Assembly: GCF_000315915.1 (NCBI RefSeq)
Contig: NC_020189.1
Span: 124,001 to 188,000, forward strand
Length of the DNA: 64,000 bases
Direction of reading: 5' to 3'
DNA from: Henningerozyma blattae CBS 6284
Taxonomy: Eukaryota > Ascomycota > Saccharomycetes > Saccharomycetales > Saccharomycetaceae
The notes under the pieces are model-generated. The model had not been told where the DNA came from and did no database searches. It worked only from the letters and a program-made list of their open reading frames with translations. Positions 10,097-20,486 of the stretch are shown here, piece after piece; the stretch's first letter is position 1; each line of letters begins with the position of its first letter. A program made the position numbers and the translations under genes.

Positions 10097-12286
10097 CTAT
10101 TCATTAACAATTTCTTCCTTTTCTTTAATAATTTCTTCTTTAATCTCAGTAATAGTAGTGTAATCATCTTCATCTTTATCATCCACGGTGTCATTCTTGA
10201 TGCCAGAACTTTCCAATTCTTCGTTGATACTACTTCTATATTCATTCCATTCTTTCAATAATTCACGTTGTCTCAAGATCAAATCTCTCATAGCACTATC
10301 AGCTTCCATAGCATCTTGTTCTTCAAATTGAGCGGAATATTCTCTCAAATTCTTCTTAACCTTCTTCTTTTCAGAAGAACTTAAGGAAAGTTCAGGTCTT
10401 GGTCTCCATGTGAAATTCTTCAATTGTGGAACTGGATCTTCTTTAATAGTATCACCAACAACGTTGAATATCTTAAATCCACTACCAGATTTCAATTTCA
10501 AGGATGATGACCATGCGGTTAAGTATCTACCAGATGGATCCCATGACAAATTAGTACATGTTTGAATGGATGGTTTAGATAATTCTTTCAAATTACTATT
10601 GACTTCAACAATCTTATTTAAAGGTTTGTCACCAGCAAAATCGAAATCATAAAAGATTAATTCAGCTTTACGATTTGGTGCACTTGGAGTAGCAATGGTA
10701 CCAACAACAACAAATCTACCAGCTGGAGACCAACTAATAATGTTGGAAAATTTCTTTTCTGTTTGATAAAACATTTTCCATTTTAATGTCAAATTGTTCT
10801 TAATAGGACCTTTACTTTCACTCTTAGGGAATGCATAGAATGATGCAATGTTTCTTGGAACAGCTGGATTGTCATCACCAGTATCTTCAGTTTCGATGGT
10901 GACAAATCTATCTCCATTAGGTTCAAATTCAAAAGAATTAACACTGTTCTTTAATTCAATTTTATCCACCGGAATATCTTTTTCAGTTAATTTACAGATT
11001 TCTAAGTTACTGAATGAAGTCTTTTTAGATTTTGTGTGACGTTCAACGTTGAAACATAAATATTCAGCATTGTTTTGCCAATGAATGGAAACATTAGAAA
11101 CTTGAACTAAATTAACTGTCTTTAATACTCTCCCTCTTGGAACTTCAACAATAGTAGCCTTACAGGACATATTATTAGTTTCAGGTGTCCAATAAGCTAA
11201 TAAAACTGATGGGTCAGAACCATTTCTAAATGGTGCTAACTTAACACCAGCTGGAGCAAAGGAAAAATCTCTAATACCTTTGACTCTCAAAGCTTTACCT
11301 TCCATTGCAGCAAAACTCTTGTTACTATCATGGACAACTAATGTATCACCAACCATACGGGCACAATATTTATCATCATATGACCATCTAACTAATGGCC
11401 ATTGTAAAAATGGGCTCTTAACAACTGGGAAGGTGTTTAATAATAAACCGGTAGAAATATCCCAAATACATAGCTGATGACCTTCATTTTTCTTAGTAAA
11501 TGGGCATTCCTCATCATCTGCATCAACAACAATTAAATCAGAGGAAAATGTGACTAAAAACTTTTCATTTGGAGAAATTGAACAGGTTCTAACATTTGGA
11601 TGATAAAATCTTCTTAAACGTTCAAAAGTTTCACCACCCCATGCGACAACACCTTGAGTATGATAAGAAAACATCAAAGTACCTTTAGAAGAGAATTTAA
11701 TGTAATTGGATGACCATTTTTGTCTAGATTCAACAGGTTGAATGTCATTTGAAGATTTGTCATTCCAAAATACAGATGTCAAGTTGGCATTTTGAACAAC
11801 ATATTGATCTCTACCCATTTCATCTAACAACCATGATTTTAAGAAACTTGAACTAACAAATGGTGGAATTTCTGGTTCTTTAAATTCTGGATCAAATCCT
11901 TCACCATTGAATTTTTCAACATCCTTCATAGAGTATAAATATAATCTATGTTTTAAATCTAATCTCTTTGTGTGGAAAGTTTTAATGATTTTGTTACCAT
12001 CAACTGGAGAGCCACATTCGACAAATAAAAAGCCTTTAGTTTTCTTGGTTTCTTCATCTAATGGAAATTCCATGTCAACAACCTTACCAGCTTTAGAGAA
12101 TAACCCAGTTAAAGCCTTTTTTAAGACTGGAACTTTAGCTTCTGGAATAATTGGAATACCAGTTACAACAACATACTGATCAATACTAAACTTGTCTTCA
12201 TAACCATATTGTTTTTCTAAATCAGAAAAATCAATGTCATCAACATTGATATCTTCAAGTTTAATACCTTCAACAGCACTAGTCAT
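10097..12286 (-). CDS. PRT1: Prt1, eIF3b subunit of translation initiation factor 3
   Basis: eIF3b is the scaffold subunit of eIF3, bringing the complex to the 40S subunit. The 729-residue product compares with 763 in S. cerevisiae. An RRM fold lies at about residues 38-125, with [17 protein letters not shown] as its first strand and [12 protein letters not shown] as RNP-1-like. A long WD40 beta-propeller follows, with recurring WSP.G and F.V.SW elements such as [17 protein letters not shown] and [15 protein letters not shown]. The C-terminal tail is helical and acidic ([14 protein letters not shown]), the region that binds eIF3i/Tif34 and eIF3g/Tif35. Its order with PRE10 and the Oaf1/Pip2-type gene matches YOR361C-YOR363C. 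An RRPE-like element lies ~120 bp upstream. Confidence 0.97.
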   Translation of the reverse strand: MTSAVEGIKLEDINVDDIDFSDLEKQYGYEDKFSIDQYVVVTGIPIIPEAKVPVLKKALTGLFSKAGKVVDMEFPLDEETKKTKGFLFVECGSPVDGNKIIKTFHTKRLDLKHRLYLYSMKDVEKFNGEGFDPEFKEPEIPPFVSSSFLKSWLLDEMGRDQYVVQNANLTSVFWNDKSSNDIQPVESRQKWSSNYIKFSSKGTLMFSYHTQGVVAWGGETFERLRRFYHPNVRTCSISPNEKFLVTFSSDLIVVDADDEECPFTKKNEGHQLCIWDISTGLLLNTFPVVKSPFLQWPLVRWSYDDKYCARMVGDTLVVHDSNKSFAAMEGKALRVKGIRDFSFAPAGVKLAPFRNGSDPSVLLAYWTPETNNMSCKATIVEVPRGRVLKTVNLVQVSNVSIHWQNNAEYLCFNVERHTKSKKTSFSNLEICKLTEKDIPVDKIELKNSVNSFEFEPNGDRFVTIETEDTGDDNPAVPRNIASFYAFPKSESKGPIKNNLTLKWKMFYQTEKKFSNIISWSPAGRFVVVGTIATPSAPNRKAELIFYDFDFAGDKPLNKIVEVNSNLKELSKPSIQTCTNLSWDPSGRYLTAWSSSLKLKSGSGFKIFNVVGDTIKEDPVPQLKNFTWRPRPELSLSSSEKKKVKKNLREYSAQFEEQDAMEADSAMRDLILRQRELLKEWNEYRSSINEELESSGIKNDTVDDKDEDDYTTITEIKEEIIKEKEEIVNE

Positions 12287-12928
12287 TTCGATGTTATGCC
12301 TTCAGTTTTTTAATTATCTTCTCTCTATATTTTGTTTAAAGAATATTGAAATTTAATAAATATTTGTTTTTTTTGTTTTATAACGAAATAATTTTTTTTA
12401 ACAAAAATTTTTCACTTTAGAATTTTTCCTTTTTCTAAAACTTCTACCAGGGAAAAATCGGAAACCAACATATATATATTCCGAAACTTTCCGGCATAAG
12501 TTGAACTGTTACAATTAAATAACTGCTAATAAATCATATTAGATTTTTAAGCTTATGTTTTTTTTCTACTAAGTAAAAACTTGACCTGCAATTCTAATTT
12601 AAATTTCAGGTCTTAAAATTCTCTTTAAATTAAATAAAACAAAAATAATGTAAATAAAGATTTTTTATGTTATATATCTGCTATAAATGCCTATTTAAAA
12701 ATATTATGTCACTAATATATGCGTATATTGACAAAGTTTATCAGAAAAAAAGGATTCTATCGTCACTTTCTGATAAAAAAAGGGGAATTCTGAACTTTTA
12801 TACCATCAATATGGACTTGTTATAGCTAGAAGGATGAAGAGGTAGAAGATATTAAAAAATGCATCTTCGTCAATGAGTAATATTAGTTAATGTTGTTAAT
12901 TAAGGAAATAAATTCATGTTACAAAAGC
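12287..12928. other. Intergenic region between the PRT1 promoter and PRE10 3' end
   Basis: This AT-rich stretch contains the RRPE-like element and a near-duplicated TCTGATAAAAAAAGG/TCAGAAAAAAAGG pair around 12740-12785. TTCCGAAAC near 12479 recalls the core of a yeast centromere element III, but the rest of a centromere is absent. No gene or RNA was recognised. Confidence 0.6.
12403..12414 (-). promoter_or_regulatory. RRPE-like element before PRT1
   Basis: On the minus strand this reads TGAAAAATTTTT, matching the ribosomal RNA processing element (TGAAAAATTT) bound by Stb3. It lies about 120 bp upstream of the PRT1 ATG. RRPE is common in promoters of ribosome-biogenesis and translation genes. 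In AT-rich DNA the match is suggestive only. Confidence 0.45.
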
Positions 12929-13765
12929 TTACTCCATTGCAACGTCACCATCAGCATCACCAGTGGCAGGTTCTTCGTCACTTGAAGCAGCTTCATCATC
13001 GCTATCACCTTCTTCGTAGCCTTCTAATTGCTCCTTAGCATATTCAATAGCTTCCTCCAGTAAGTTTTCTGGAACAAACTTGTGTAATCCATTGGTTTCA
13101 GTGGCAGAGCACCAACTTATTTCTAATTCGAAATCTTTTTCTTTATTATCTTCGTGTGCAATATAAATGACTCTAGCAGCTTCCTTAATTGCATCCTTTA
13201 CAGATAAACCATCAGTGCTTCTATCAAATAATTTTTCTAATTCAGCTTTTGCAGCTTGTCTACCTTTACCGGTGGCCGCACCCTTATAACCCCAACAGGT
13301 ACCACTTGGTTCTACCATATATAAATGAGAGCCATCTTCATCAATACCACCAATAATAGCAGAGATACCAAATGGTCTAACACTATTGTATAAAGTATAG
13401 GCTTGAACATATTGACTAATACGATCGGCTAAAGCAGAAACTGGAATTGGCTTAGTGTATAATTTCTTGAAATTCGAAGCTTCTTCACGACCTCTATTCA
13501 CTAAGTATCTACCATCTGGAATCAACCCAGAATAGACACAACCAATATGACGGTCAATTGTTTGAATCTTAACATTTCTCTTTGGTACCAAAAGTTTGGA
13601 GCTAATAATCTTTTCTACGGCAAATACAACCCCATCATCACATTTGATACCTACTGAAGTAGCACCATTCTCAACTGCTTTAACAGCATATTCAACTTGA
13701 AAATTTCTACCATCTGGTGAAAAAACACTATTTGATAAATCGTAACCAGTACCAATTGAAGTCAT
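12929..13765 (-). CDS. PRE10: Proteasome 20S core subunit alpha 7 (alpha3-type), Pre10
   Basis: This is a non-catalytic alpha-ring subunit of the 20S proteasome. The 278-residue product matches the ~288 of S. cerevisiae Pre10. The N-terminal alpha signature is present: GTGYDLSNSVFSPDGRNFQVEYAVKA. IVEK-like strands (VVFAVEKIISSKL), HIGCVYSGLIPDGRYLV and the YVQAYTLYNSVRPFG helix follow, then SGTCWGYKGAATGKGRQAAK. The tail is acidic (SDDEAASSDEEPATGDADGD), as in eukaryotic Pre10/PSMA3. A perfect PACE box in the promoter points to Rpn4 control. The position next to PRT1 matches YOR362C. Confidence 0.97.
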   Translation of the reverse strand: MTSIGTGYDLSNSVFSPDGRNFQVEYAVKAVENGATSVGIKCDDGVVFAVEKIISSKLLVPKRNVKIQTIDRHIGCVYSGLIPDGRYLVNRGREEASNFKKLYTKPIPVSALADRISQYVQAYTLYNSVRPFGISAIIGGIDEDGSHLYMVEPSGTCWGYKGAATGKGRQAAKAELEKLFDRSTDGLSVKDAIKEAARVIYIAHEDNKEKDFELEISWCSATETNGLHKFVPENLLEEAIEYAKEQLEGYEEGDSDDEAASSDEEPATGDADGDVAME

Positions 13766-14120
13766 ATTTCTTTAATTTTTTTAATAGTATTAATAATATC
13801 AATATAATTATTACAGATCCAATATTACCCCTATACAACTAATTCTTGAGTCAATTATAACGATTGAAGTCTTTTATTGTTTTATTGAAATATACTAGGT
13901 ATATTCTCTAAATCATTATCATTCTTTTAACTATTAATGATTTTTTTAATATTTAAGATTCTTAACTTACTTACATTTCCCTGGTTTGCCACCTTTTCCC
14001 TTTCGGATATTTCTTCGGTAAGTATATTCGTACCGAATGATAGTAATACCGGAAATATTAACTACATAACTTATTATTAACATTTTCAAATATCTAAATA
14101 TGCAAGACAATAATTATAGT
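13766..14120. other. PRE10 promoter and 3' flank of the zinc-cluster gene
   Basis: This 355-bp gap separates two leftward genes. It holds a PACE box at 13985-13993 and, just to its right, TTCGGATATTTCTTCGGTAAG and TTCGTACCGAATG, a set of CGG/CCG triplets. No gene is seen. Confidence 0.7.
13985..13993 (-). promoter_or_regulatory. PACE (Rpn4) element of PRE10
   Basis: The minus strand reads GGTGGCAAA, a perfect proteasome-associated control element, about 220 bp upstream of the PRE10 ATG. Rpn4 binds this nonamer in almost all S. cerevisiae proteasome promoters. Confidence 0.85.
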
Positions 14121-17100
14121 TTAATTTCCAAATAGAAAATCATAATTAAATAAATCCAATCTACCAAACCCACCAGTAAATTCAAATGTATCTGCATTAA
14201 AGATTGCAGCACTATTTTCATCACCATTCATCGTGTTATTTTCTTGAGAAGTAGGAATATTATTATTTGAAGTTGAGTCCATAAGATTGTTCGACGTAGT
14301 AGAATCGTAAAATTCATTGTCACTATTATTAAGCTTTATGTTCGAATTAATGATTGCATTATTAGGTACTGGGTTTGAAACTGAGTTTGAAATGGTTGAT
14401 GCACCAAATGGCGTAGTAGAACTCTCAACGGTATTGAGTTCATTTGAATTATTAGCAAAGAGAACATTAGCTACTGACGAAAGTTTTTCTAACCCAGTTA
14501 ACGTTGACTCAACAGATGATCTTTGTGTTGTTGGCGTAACTTGTCCTGTTATTTGATTGAAATTATCATTGTTTAATATCGGTACTGCCTGATTATTTTT
14601 TATAATATTTTGGATATTAGTTGCCGAAAGAACATCATTGTTTGCATTAGTGGAAACATTTCCATCCTTCATGGTCTCTAATTCGGTGTTATTAAACCCT
14701 ACGATAGAAGTCGAATTAGTTGTGGATTGGGTTACGGTTGTATTCGATGTTGTAGTTTCAGGGGCAGTAGTATTATTATCTGTAGAAGTAGCTTGATTAG
14801 ATTTAGATGTCGCTGAATCAGTCATGTTTACTTTATATTGACTATTAATAAACGAAACTTGATCAGAGAGATTTTTTAATTCATCATTGCCTATCTCAAT
14901 CAAAAAATTTTTACTCTTAAAATCATTAAAAATGGTACCAATATCAGACAAATTAACATTTAATGAGATTGCTAAACCTTTTGCAAGAGTTGGTTTAGTG
15001 TTGGAAATATCTCTGATCTTGATTAAAGTAGACCATAATTCACCTTTCCTCAAATGAATAATTATAATGTCACATATTGCTAGCATTTTGAAAACAGAAT
15101 AATATGTAAATCTCAAATATTTGGAAGCCAAATAATGAATGTTAATTACAGCATCTTCCATAGTTTTTTGTAAATTTTTCAATATATTCTGTTTAATTAA
15201 TAACTCGGATATTTTTTCAGTATTATTATTCTGTGAATGTGAGGTAATCATTGAATTTAACGAAATGCAGGCCAATTCTAATCGCATAATAATTCCAATT
15301 AAAGAGAATAAGACAGTCATTAAAGATAATTGAGCCATTTTAGTAACCATATAATTTGATAATGGAGCGCATATTCCATAGCCAACACCAAAGAAATTTT
15401 TGAAATAGTTCACCAATTTTAAAGATATCTTACAACATTTTTCAAAATAAGTATAATAAATTGATAAACCTTGTTCTAAAGATAATGTCTTTGTAGCCAA
15501 TAGTTTTTCAAAATGCAAAAACAAAGCTGTCGAAGTTCTTAACAGCATTAAATCGCACATAATCCTTGAATGCAACCCTATAGAGTAATCAATGGTATTA
15601 TGATTTAATTGATTATACCAGTTATTTGTTGCATCAGAAGAAAATTCATTATTTCCATTAATTGTATTTGTTTGTACTACAGGTATGGGTGAAGTAGAAG
15701 AATCATTACTCGTATTGTCACTAGCAAAAGGGTGTCTTTTTGTAGAGTAAGAATCAAATTTTGTGTTTGTAGGGGTATGAATATCTGATGAATCGAAATT
15801 TTGATTTAAAAAAGCATCTATTTTATTCATCAATATATCAAAGGAACTTAAGGGATGATAGCTTGAATGATCCATTACAATACTATCTAAATCGCATAAC
15901 ATAATTGATAATTGCATTCTCTTGAAACATAGTTCATGTAGTGATAGCAATTGTTGATTTCTATAATCTGTTCCCATGTCAGCTTTGACTCTATTCATAT
16001 ATTCATTTAAGGCTTCTGGATCTCGTATATTTTCAATAAATAAATCTTGTGAGATAACATTAGTGCAAGAGTATCTTCCCTTTAAAGTAGATTCAAAACA
16101 AGCAGATGTTACTACAGCCAACCATAATAACCTTCTATGATTTAATAATCTTTTATCTGTTATTACACAACTTCTCAAATTAGAATAAACTGATGGATCA
16201 CGATGAAGTCCAATGGAATTCGATAGCATGACAACCAATCCAGATATGATATCAGTCGGATGTTCAATAAAAAAATCACCTTCTTCTGGTGAAAATACGA
16301 AAAAGGCCCAAATGTATAATAAACAAGTAACAATATTTTCATTTGCACAGGCAAATAAATTTTCACTTGCAATACATTTCTCAGCTAATATAATTGCATC
16401 ATTTTCAATTGGATATTTATCCAATATTTCTTTATTAACAAAAATTGGATTTTCTGTATCTTCTTCACCTTCCTCAACAAATCTTAAAGAAATGTAAGCT
16501 AATTTTAAAATGACTGCTAAGATTGCTAAATTTTCCACCTTGGATCTTAACCCGGCATGACCTAAATGGATTTTAACTTTTTCATTAACTGGATTATTAA
16601 TATTATTGTTGTTGGTATTGATATTGTCATCGCTCTCTTTATATAAGATTGATGCAAGTGCTTCTTCAAACATATCTTTATCTAAAAATGGTAAATTTTT
16701 ATAAATATTTTCATAAAAATGATTTTTATAAGCATTTATAATATTCATTGGTGGGAAAAATTCTTCAAAACTTTTAATATAACTTTTTAAAAGTGGTGAA
16801 TAATCACCATTTGGTGGACAATGATCTTCTAAATATTGATATTTTTGGTTTGAAAAAAACAAAGAAAAAATATCTTCCATGGAAGTAGTAATTCCTGATT
16901 TTTTCTTGGTTTTAGTTGATGATGAAATTGGAGATGTAGGCGGAGAGGTATTTGGAGATGATGCTGATGCTGATGTTGATGTTGATGCTGATGTTGTTGC
17001 AGTTGTCACTGCAGTTGTCGTTGATGATGTTGTTACAGATTCATCATTGGGATTTGAACCTGAATTTGAAGATGCTTGTAATAGACGATCAATAAATGCT

Positions 17101-17945
17101 TCAATTCTTCTTCGTTGTGTTGATGAATGAGATTGATCTAATAAAATCAATTTCAATTTGTTGACTGTTCGTCGTATTCCTGGCTGGATTCTTGAAACAG
17201 ATAGATTTGACGTAATGGCAGGTAATATTGTTGTGTTGGAAGTGGAAGATTCGATAAAGATTGAACAGATTAAAGTAGAAATGAATTTATCTTCTAATAG
17301 GATATAATTTTCTGTTAATGGTTTCACATCTCTTTTAGCGATTTTATTCAATATTAATTTTGGATGATCTTTATATAGTTTAATTGGATAAGTAATCGAT
17401 TGTAATTGTTGAGTAGTTAATAAATAATAATCAGATATTGGGGGGAAATTAAAAGAAGAATCAGTTTGGTTTTCATTCATCATTGAATTGGTAGTATTAT
17501 TGTTTTTGATAATATTACTGTTATTATTATTTTCATTAGATAATGCTCTATTTTTCCAATAAATCAATTCTTCATTTAATCTTTGAATCGTTTGTAATTT
17601 ATTTAAATTTTTTGGTGGAGGTTGAGTTTCCACATCATAAACACAAAAGATACCTAATTTTTTACATCTTGAACAGGAAGGTTTATCTTTGTTACATTTT
17701 GTTTTAGATTTTCTACAACTTTGACAAACAAACGATATTCTATTTCTTTTTTTAGTTATATGTCCTGGAGAAGTTATTGGTGAGGTGATTGTGGGATTTG
17801 ATTGAATCGTAGAAGATTTATTATTTTCCAAGAGTATTGGTGGGGGAGTAGTCGAGACGGAGGCATTATTATTGGGTTCAATAATTTTATGAATATTATT
17901 ATTAGTGTGATTATTATTTGTGGGGAGAGAAACTGTTTGTTCCAT
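14121..17945 (-). CDS. OAF1/PIP2: Zn2Cys6 transcription factor of the Oaf1/Pip2 type
   Basis: Oaf1 and Pip2 form an oleate-responsive heterodimer that activates peroxisomal and beta-oxidation genes. The 1274-residue product is longer than either (about 1047 and 996). The DNA-binding domain has all six zinc ligands: Cys74, 77, 84, 91, 94 and 101, in CQSCRKSKTKCNKDKPSCSRCKKLGIFC spacing, followed by a linker and a short helical region. Long Asn, Ser and Thr-rich insertions lie at about 270-350 and 1010-1240. The middle contains the fungal regulatory domain. The C-terminal residues NADTFEFTGGFGRLDLFNYD resemble an aromatic-acidic activation tail. Orthology rests on position: it follows PRT1 and PRE10, and precedes ACS1, as both YOR363C (PIP2) and YAL051W (OAF1) would. 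One gene here may stand for both; which one was kept cannot be told by eye. Confidence 0.8.
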   Translation of the reverse strand: MEQTVSLPTNNNHTNNNIHKIIEPNNNASVSTTPPPILLENNKSSTIQSNPTITSPITSPGHITKKRNRISFVCQSCRKSKTKCNKDKPSCSRCKKLGIFCVYDVETQPPPKNLNKLQTIQRLNEELIYWKNRALSNENNNNSNIIKNNNTTNSMMNENQTDSSFNFPPISDYYLLTTQQLQSITYPIKLYKDHPKLILNKIAKRDVKPLTENYILLEDKFISTLICSIFIESSTSNTTILPAITSNLSVSRIQPGIRRTVNKLKLILLDQSHSSTQRRRIEAFIDRLLQASSNSGSNPNDESVTTSSTTTAVTTATTSASTSTSASASSPNTSPPTSPISSSTKTKKKSGITTSMEDIFSLFFSNQKYQYLEDHCPPNGDYSPLLKSYIKSFEEFFPPMNIINAYKNHFYENIYKNLPFLDKDMFEEALASILYKESDDNINTNNNNINNPVNEKVKIHLGHAGLRSKVENLAILAVILKLAYISLRFVEEGEEDTENPIFVNKEILDKYPIENDAIILAEKCIASENLFACANENIVTCLLYIWAFFVFSPEEGDFFIEHPTDIISGLVVMLSNSIGLHRDPSVYSNLRSCVITDKRLLNHRRLLWLAVVTSACFESTLKGRYSCTNVISQDLFIENIRDPEALNEYMNRVKADMGTDYRNQQLLSLHELCFKRMQLSIMLCDLDSIVMDHSSYHPLSSFDILMNKIDAFLNQNFDSSDIHTPTNTKFDSYSTKRHPFASDNTSNDSSTSPIPVVQTNTINGNNEFSSDATNNWYNQLNHNTIDYSIGLHSRIMCDLMLLRTSTALFLHFEKLLATKTLSLEQGLSIYYTYFEKCCKISLKLVNYFKNFFGVGYGICAPLSNYMVTKMAQLSLMTVLFSLIGIIMRLELACISLNSMITSHSQNNNTEKISELLIKQNILKNLQKTMEDAVINIHYLASKYLRFTYYSVFKMLAICDIIIIHLRKGELWSTLIKIRDISNTKPTLAKGLAISLNVNLSDIGTIFNDFKSKNFLIEIGNDELKNLSDQVSFINSQYKVNMTDSATSKSNQATSTDNNTTAPETTTSNTTVTQSTTNSTSIVGFNNTELETMKDGNVSTNANNDVLSATNIQNIIKNNQAVPILNNDNFNQITGQVTPTTQRSSVESTLTGLEKLSSVANVLFANNSNELNTVESSTTPFGASTISNSVSNPVPNNAIINSNIKLNNSDNEFYDSTTSNNLMDSTSNNNIPTSQENNTMNGDENSAAIFNADTFEFTGGFGRLDLFNYDFLFGN

Positions 17946-18595
17946 AGTTAAAATGAGGATTGCAAAATAGGATGGTTTGATTGGATAATGTAAAAAAAAA
18001 CTGTAAAAGAGTGTGTGGTTCTTAATCCATTTTTTTGTTTGCTTAGGCGGTTGATGTACAAAATGTAATAATATACAATAGGGTATATAAATTTAAGAGT
18101 TTAAAATATCTAAAGAAAAACAAAAACAAAAAAAAGAAAAGCTTAAATCAAATGCGTAATGCGTAATGCGTAATGCGTAATGCGTCAATATTTAGATGCG
18201 TAAATGCGATATGTGTTTAATCGAATGCTTTAACCAAGAAATTTTAAGCGCTAAAAAAAGATTTAAATTTCGTTGTTTTTTTAGTAAGAAATTCTAAATT
18301 TTAAAAGAGATCATCATCACCCCAGGACAAAAAAAAATATAATAAAAAGATATTATTGAAAAAAAAAAAATATATATATATATATATATCCGGGATACTG
18401 GCATTTTTGTCCAGTTTTGAATTTAACAATTAAAGTCGGAAAAATAAAAAATAGATGTGGGATGATTAGAAAGGGTAAAATTAGCGAGAAATTTCTCAAT
18501 TTCGGCGATAATGATGTTACTGCCGACATAAGTCCGACGGAGTGGCAAAATAGATAATATATAGGGATTTGTAAGTGTATATATTATGTATGTTA
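17946..18595. other. Promoter region of the Oaf1/Pip2-type gene
   Basis: The region is AT-rich with long A runs, a (TA)n tract at about 18371-18390 and a heptamer array at 18151-18185. The sequence around 18390-18550 contains several CCGG/CGG triplets. No gene is supported. Confidence 0.65.
18151..18185. repeat. Heptamer array (AATGCGT)5
   Basis: Five perfect AATGCGT copies lie ~205 bp upstream of the zinc-cluster gene, with further ATGCGT copies at about 18197-18207. The clean unit and promoter position raise the possibility of a multimerised factor site. Confidence 0.9.
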
Positions 18596-18696
18596 TTACA
18601 AACTGTAATGTTCAATGGAGGAATTAGAAGAACTATTCCCACAATCCATCATATCTTGTTGAAACTCAAACTGAGTAGGAGAAATGGTATTGTCTC
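18596..18696 (-). other. Out-of-frame C-terminal continuation of the coiled-coil gene
   Basis: Immediately after the A10 run (plus-strand T10 at 18714-18723) the neighbouring frame is open to a TAA at 18596. It reads as plausible protein (NNNHQVRDNTISPTQFEFQQ, then DMMDCGNSSSNSSIEHYSL). One extra A in the run would join it to the upstream frame and replace the present KKIIITK end. This may be a sequencing error, a real truncating mutation or slippage. Confidence 0.5.
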
Positions 18697-19305
18697 TCAC
18701 TTGGTGATTATTATTTTTTTTTTCAATTTGTAAAGAGGTCCCAACCAAGATATATCATTAAATTTTTGCCATTCTTGAGAAAGCCAATTGTTATTATCTT
18801 GAAGAGGTGTGGTTTGATATTTTTTTTCCTCAAGACTCAACCCATCAAATAAATCGTTTATAAACAATTCATTTGTCTGTTGGATGGAATTTTCATTACT
18901 TTCATCTAACGAATCTATCAAACTATTTGTCGGGTCATTCTCGGAAGAACTAACACAACTATCTTCAGTATAATAATCTTGGAATTTTAAAAGCGAGGCG
19001 TCACGTTTCTTTTTGTACTGTGTGTGATATACTTCATTTCTATGGGTAAGATGTTCATTCACCCAATCGGTTTTCAATTGATTCAATTGTTTATTAATAT
19101 TAGTTAAATGATCTTTCAAATCAAACAATTGAATGTTTTGTTTAGAAAACTTATCTTTCCAATCATTGATGACATTGTTTTGAATGTCAATGATGATTTG
19201 TTGGTTATGACATTTATTTTTCAATTCTAGAGTATTCAAACTCAAACTCGAGTTTGAGTTTGATCTACTTGATCCATTATTGAAATATAATGCTTTTGAC
19301 TTCAT
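18697..19305 (-). CDS. Unrecognised coiled-coil protein, probably frameshifted at its 3' end
   Basis: I do not recognise this gene. As it stands it encodes 202 residues. After a Ser/Asn-rich N-terminus, residues ~28-95 form a probable coiled coil (LKNKCHNQQIIIDIQNNVIN, then LKDHLTNINKQLNQLKTDWV). An acidic Ser-rich section follows, then a conserved-looking SQEWQKFNDISWLGPLYKLK ending at an A10 run. It ends abruptly in KKIIITK, but the next frame remains open for 33 more codons (see 18596-18696). It lies between the Oaf1/Pip2-type gene and ACS1, a position where S. cerevisiae has FLC2 or RAD17-MRS6. It is none of these. Being a single-copy frame with normal composition, it is probably real. 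Confidence 0.6.
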   Translation of the reverse strand: MKSKALYFNNGSSRSNSNSSLSLNTLELKNKCHNQQIIIDIQNNVINDWKDKFSKQNIQLFDLKDHLTNINKQLNQLKTDWVNEHLTHRNEVYHTQYKKKRDASLLKFQDYYTEDSCVSSSENDPTNSLIDSLDESNENSIQQTNELFINDLFDGLSLEEKKYQTTPLQDNNNWLSQEWQKFNDISWLGPLYKLKKKIIITK

Positions 19306-19949
19306 CGTACTGCTACTATTGCAAGTTTTTTATTTGTTTTATTTTATTTTTTCTTTTGGAGTTAATTTATTGTTGCCCAATTGAGTACGAACCCACATTA
19401 TTTAATTTTTATATATGCAATTGCACCTCTTTATGCTTAATCAAATGTGCTTTAATTATTGTTCAGCACATGTCCAGCCCTTTAAATATAATAATAACGC
19501 TTTTTAAACTACAATACTGAAAAGGCATTGTCCGCCATTAATACCCAATCAAGTATTAAGAAATGGCAATTCCCACCTCCTTCAAAAAAAGGCATCAGAT
19601 CCTTCTCAATCATTCCCCCATAACAATCACAATGCCCACTTTGGTAATCATTCCTCATGACCCAAACAATATATACATATACATATACATATATGTGCCT
19701 ATGTATATATCATGCATATATTGTGCGTTTCACGTCACGTGCAAGAAGCTCCGTTCCCCACAGAGACATGCATTGTCCCTTAAAATTTACTCTCCCCTAA
19801 TTCTCTCATTGTTCTCCCATATTCACATCCGATTTCCCCAACAGTATCCCCACAGCCTCTGCCCCGTCCATTTCTTTTTCCCTTGAGTATCCCAATACGG
19901 AAACCTAATTAAATGTTAAAAATTAAGCATACAAACATAAAGCATGGAG

Positions 19950-19954
19950 CCAAT
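19950..19954 (+). promoter_or_regulatory. CCAAT box in the ACS1 upstream region
   Basis: CCAAT, the target of the Hap2/3/4/5 complex, lies ~715 bp before ACS1, 13 bp from a CACGTG site at 19963-19968. Hap activation fits a gluconeogenic/respiratory gene, but a pentamer is weak evidence. Confidence 0.35.
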
Positions 19955-20115
19955 CACCATAGCACGTGGAAAACTTCGTTACCCCGACCACCTTTCACGG
20001 ACCAATATCACATTGCACGGCCAGACGTCACGCTGCACGTCATACGGCCGTATCCCCTTTGGGACACCACCCGCGGCAAATGCATGACCGACCCCGCAGA
20101 AACTCTCCCACTAAC

Positions 20116-20143
20116 GCCATTTGGCCGGACTCGGACCACCGGA
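20116..20143. promoter_or_regulatory. Two near-consensus CSREs (Cat8/Sip4 sites) in the ACS1 promoter
   Basis: GCCATTTGGCCG at 20116-20127 matches 11 of 12 positions of the carbon-source-responsive element YCCNYTNRKCCG. CGGACCACCGGA at 20132-20143 matches 11 of 12 on the opposite strand. ACS1 is a Cat8 target derepressed on non-fermentable carbon sources in S. cerevisiae, so two adjacent sites here make functional sense. Confidence 0.6.
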
Positions 20144-20486
20144 GTTGACTTTCGCGTGGGTAGACCATTTTGGGCATCTCACTCCGCGGCTAGTACGGCA
20201 TCACGCCGTCTTTCCGTACCGCGCTAGAATGCGGGGTACTTTTATATTGTTATTTGCCATGCACGGTATTTCCGGAATGTTGGGAACTGGACTTAATCTC
20301 CAACAGGAAGTGCAGAATTAGGGGTACCTGGCTGTTCTAGGCCTGACTCTTACATACAGACGCAGAGAAGCTTACATATGCATAGATAAGATAAAATGCC
20401 TGTGGGGAAATCTCGTTGGCGCAGATATTGGCGTGGAGACCAACTGTTGGAGATCCCTTGGTGGCAAATGGAATAGGGACCTGGAT

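Noticed and set aside
12470..12500. TTCCGAAAC as a centromere CDEIII core
   Set aside because: The flanking consensus and a CDEI element are missing.
19563..20321. Open frames of 60-107 codons upstream of ACS1
   Set aside because: No recognisable domain; they overlap one another and a promoter dense in regulatory motifs.
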